From Corallococcus sp. (GTDB lineage Bacteria; Bacillota; Clostridia; Christensenellales; CAG-314): a stretch of 5,647 nt of DNA. Numbering within the stretch: the stretch's first letter is position 1; every line of letters begins with the position of its first letter. The stretch is from positions 1 to 5,647 of the forward strand of contig JAMPHX010000080.1 in the NCBI GenBank assembly GCA_023663205.1, written 5' to 3'. Made by a program: the position numbers and the translations under genes. A model generated the notes under the pieces. The model made no database searches and was not told where the DNA came from. It saw only the letters and a program-made list of their open reading frames with translations. Positions 4,531 through 5,647 of the stretch are shown here, piece by piece.

Positions 4531-5647
4531 ATGAACAAACAGCATGGTTATGCCGTCAAGAGAAACATTGCAATTGTTTTGCTTGTTGCGTTGTGCGCGC
4601 TGTCGGTTTTTGCGGGAGCCGTTCTGGATATTCCGCGCAATTCCGACGCATATGCGCAAAGCAGTGCAAATCCCTTGCATGATTACGTTTCGCTTGACGT
4701 GGCGTACAATGAAAACATTGCGCTTTACCGCCAATTGACTACCGAACAAAACTTCAAGTCCAATTTGACGGTAAAGGGAAGTACGGCAGACGGCAGCGAG
4801 TATACGCTCGGTGATGCCGAATACGATGTTACAATCGATTTCGACGCCGCAACCGACAACGTGGTGGTTTCGGCAAATGCCGCCGCAACCGCAACGCTGA
4901 CCTTTGCGGTAAAAGACAAGCCTGCGTATACTTCTTTGAACGTATCAGCAAGCGGTACCGTATACGACGACAACACGGCAGAAACTATCAAAGACGTGCT
5001 GACTGTCAAGGGTACGACTTCCGACGGCGCTGCCGAAACAATTTACAACAAGGAACTGTACTCCGTCAAGTTAAACGGCGAAGACGGATATCTTGCTTTC
5101 AACAGAAGCAACACCGTGCAGGTTTTTTACGAAGGACTCGCATCCAACGTGCTTAACGTAAGCGTACAGTCGTCGCCCCTTCAAAGCGTTACTTTGGAAG
5201 TTTCGGATGACTACGCGCTCGAAGGCGAGTATTACAAAAATTCCCAAGGGTACTACGCGTTTGTTCAGGGTATGACGCAGGAAACGGTATTTTCGCATTT
5301 GAAAATCGTTGCGCATTACCCCAGTTCCGACAAAGTTGTCAGCCTCGGAACGCAAATCACCGGCGAACGTGTTACAACTTCCACGACCGACTTCGGCTCG
5401 TCCGACGGCGCTGCCGACAGTTTGCCCGTCACGGTAGAAGTAGCGGTGGAGAAAAACGGCACAACAAAAACCGCACAACTTACTCTCAACTTCCGCAAAC
5501 TGGAAATTGCGGGTTTGACGCTCAAAAGTTGGACTCAACCTTCGGGATTGACTTCCGCAAGTTATATAGGCGATTTTACCGACAGTTTGAATAACTGCGT
5601 GTATTACGTACTCAATTCCGGAGAGGAAGGCAGCGTAGTTATGGCTC
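4531..5647 (+). CDS. Secreted repeat-containing surface-type protein (partial, 3' end outside window)
   Basis: The reading frame is open from the ATG at 4531 to the window end (372 complete codons plus one base), so only the N-terminal part is seen. Residues 1-43 form a classic signal peptide: basic start (VKRN), hydrophobic core IAIVLLVALCALSVFAGAV at 13-31, and a likely cut after AYA (40-42). The rest is beta-rich, with many Thr, Ser, Asn, Asp, Val and Gly and only one further Cys, typical of tandem immunoglobulin-like extracellular modules. Three diverged units start near 75, 152 and 253 (NLTVKGSTADG; VLTVKGTTSDG; HLKIVAHYPSSD). A 17-base exact DNA repeat, TCCGACGGCGCTGCCGA, occurs at 5020 and 5401 in the same frame and encodes SDGAA. 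The start is fixed by GGAGG at 4519-4523. No enzyme motif is visible, and any anchor (LPXTG, SLH or other) would lie beyond the window. It may be an adhesin or envelope protein. It seems separate from the phosphorelay operon: a terminator and about 960 bases lie between. Confidence 0.85.
   Translation, partial: MNKQHGYAVKRNIAIVLLVALCALSVFAGAVLDIPRNSDAYAQSSANPLHDYVSLDVAYNENIALYRQLTTEQNFKSNLTVKGSTADGSEYTLGDAEYDVTIDFDAATDNVVVSANAAATATLTFAVKDKPAYTSLNVSASGTVYDDNTAETIKDVLTVKGTTSDGAAETIYNKELYSVKLNGEDGYLAFNRSNTVQVFYEGLASNVLNVSVQSSPLQSVTLEVSDDYALEGEYYKNSQGYYAFVQGMTQETVFSHLKIVAHYPSSDKVVSLGTQITGERVTTSTTDFGSSDGAADSLPVTVEVAVEKNGTTKTAQLTLNFRKLEIAGLTLKSWTQPSGLTSASYIGDFTDSLNNCVYYVLNSGEEGSVVMA

Overview
The window looks like part of a chromosome from an anaerobic, low-to-mid GC Bacillota of the class Clostridia, probably an uncultured gut lineage. 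This is inferred from strong AGGAGG-type ribosome binding sites, a receiver/HD-GYP/GGDEF protein next to a stand-alone HPt protein, and remains of a double-receiver hybrid kinase whose linker and receiver motifs resemble clostridial hybrid kinases. No taxonomic marker gene is present.

Positions 1-150 are an AT-rich leader. It carries a GACA-type motif repeated every 20 bases (17-101) and several inverted repeats. Positions 127-837 hold the wreck of a hybrid sensor kinase. The ATPase core is gone; the end of one receiver, the inter-receiver linker and a second receiver remain, broken by three apparent single-base deletions. These cancel out, so a misleading 236-codon frame stays open across the wreck.

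The wreck overlaps the start of an intact 690-residue response regulator (830-2902) with REC, HD-GYP, PAS-like and GGDEF domains. Catalytic residues for both making and degrading cyclic di-GMP are present. An HPt phosphotransfer protein follows 11 bases later (2914-3270). The three genes read as a phosphorelay operon: kinase (dead here), cyclic di-GMP output regulator and phosphotransfer shuttle. A kinase elsewhere in the genome would now have to feed it. A 74-residue helical-hairpin protein of unknown function follows (3343-3567), possibly from its own promoter.

Positions 3568-4530 carry no convincing gene but are not empty. They hold a compound hairpin, a chain of mutually exclusive stems, a good intrinsic terminator ending at 3811, three diverged copies of a hairpin plus T-tract unit (3857-4091), and a promoter-like TTGACA box at 4341 followed by a leader of about 150 bases. 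The last gene starts at 4531 and runs off the window end. It encodes a secreted, repeat-containing surface-type protein with a clear signal peptide. Surface proteins are common targets of cyclic di-GMP control, but no known cyclic di-GMP riboswitch was recognised upstream of it, so that link is conjecture.
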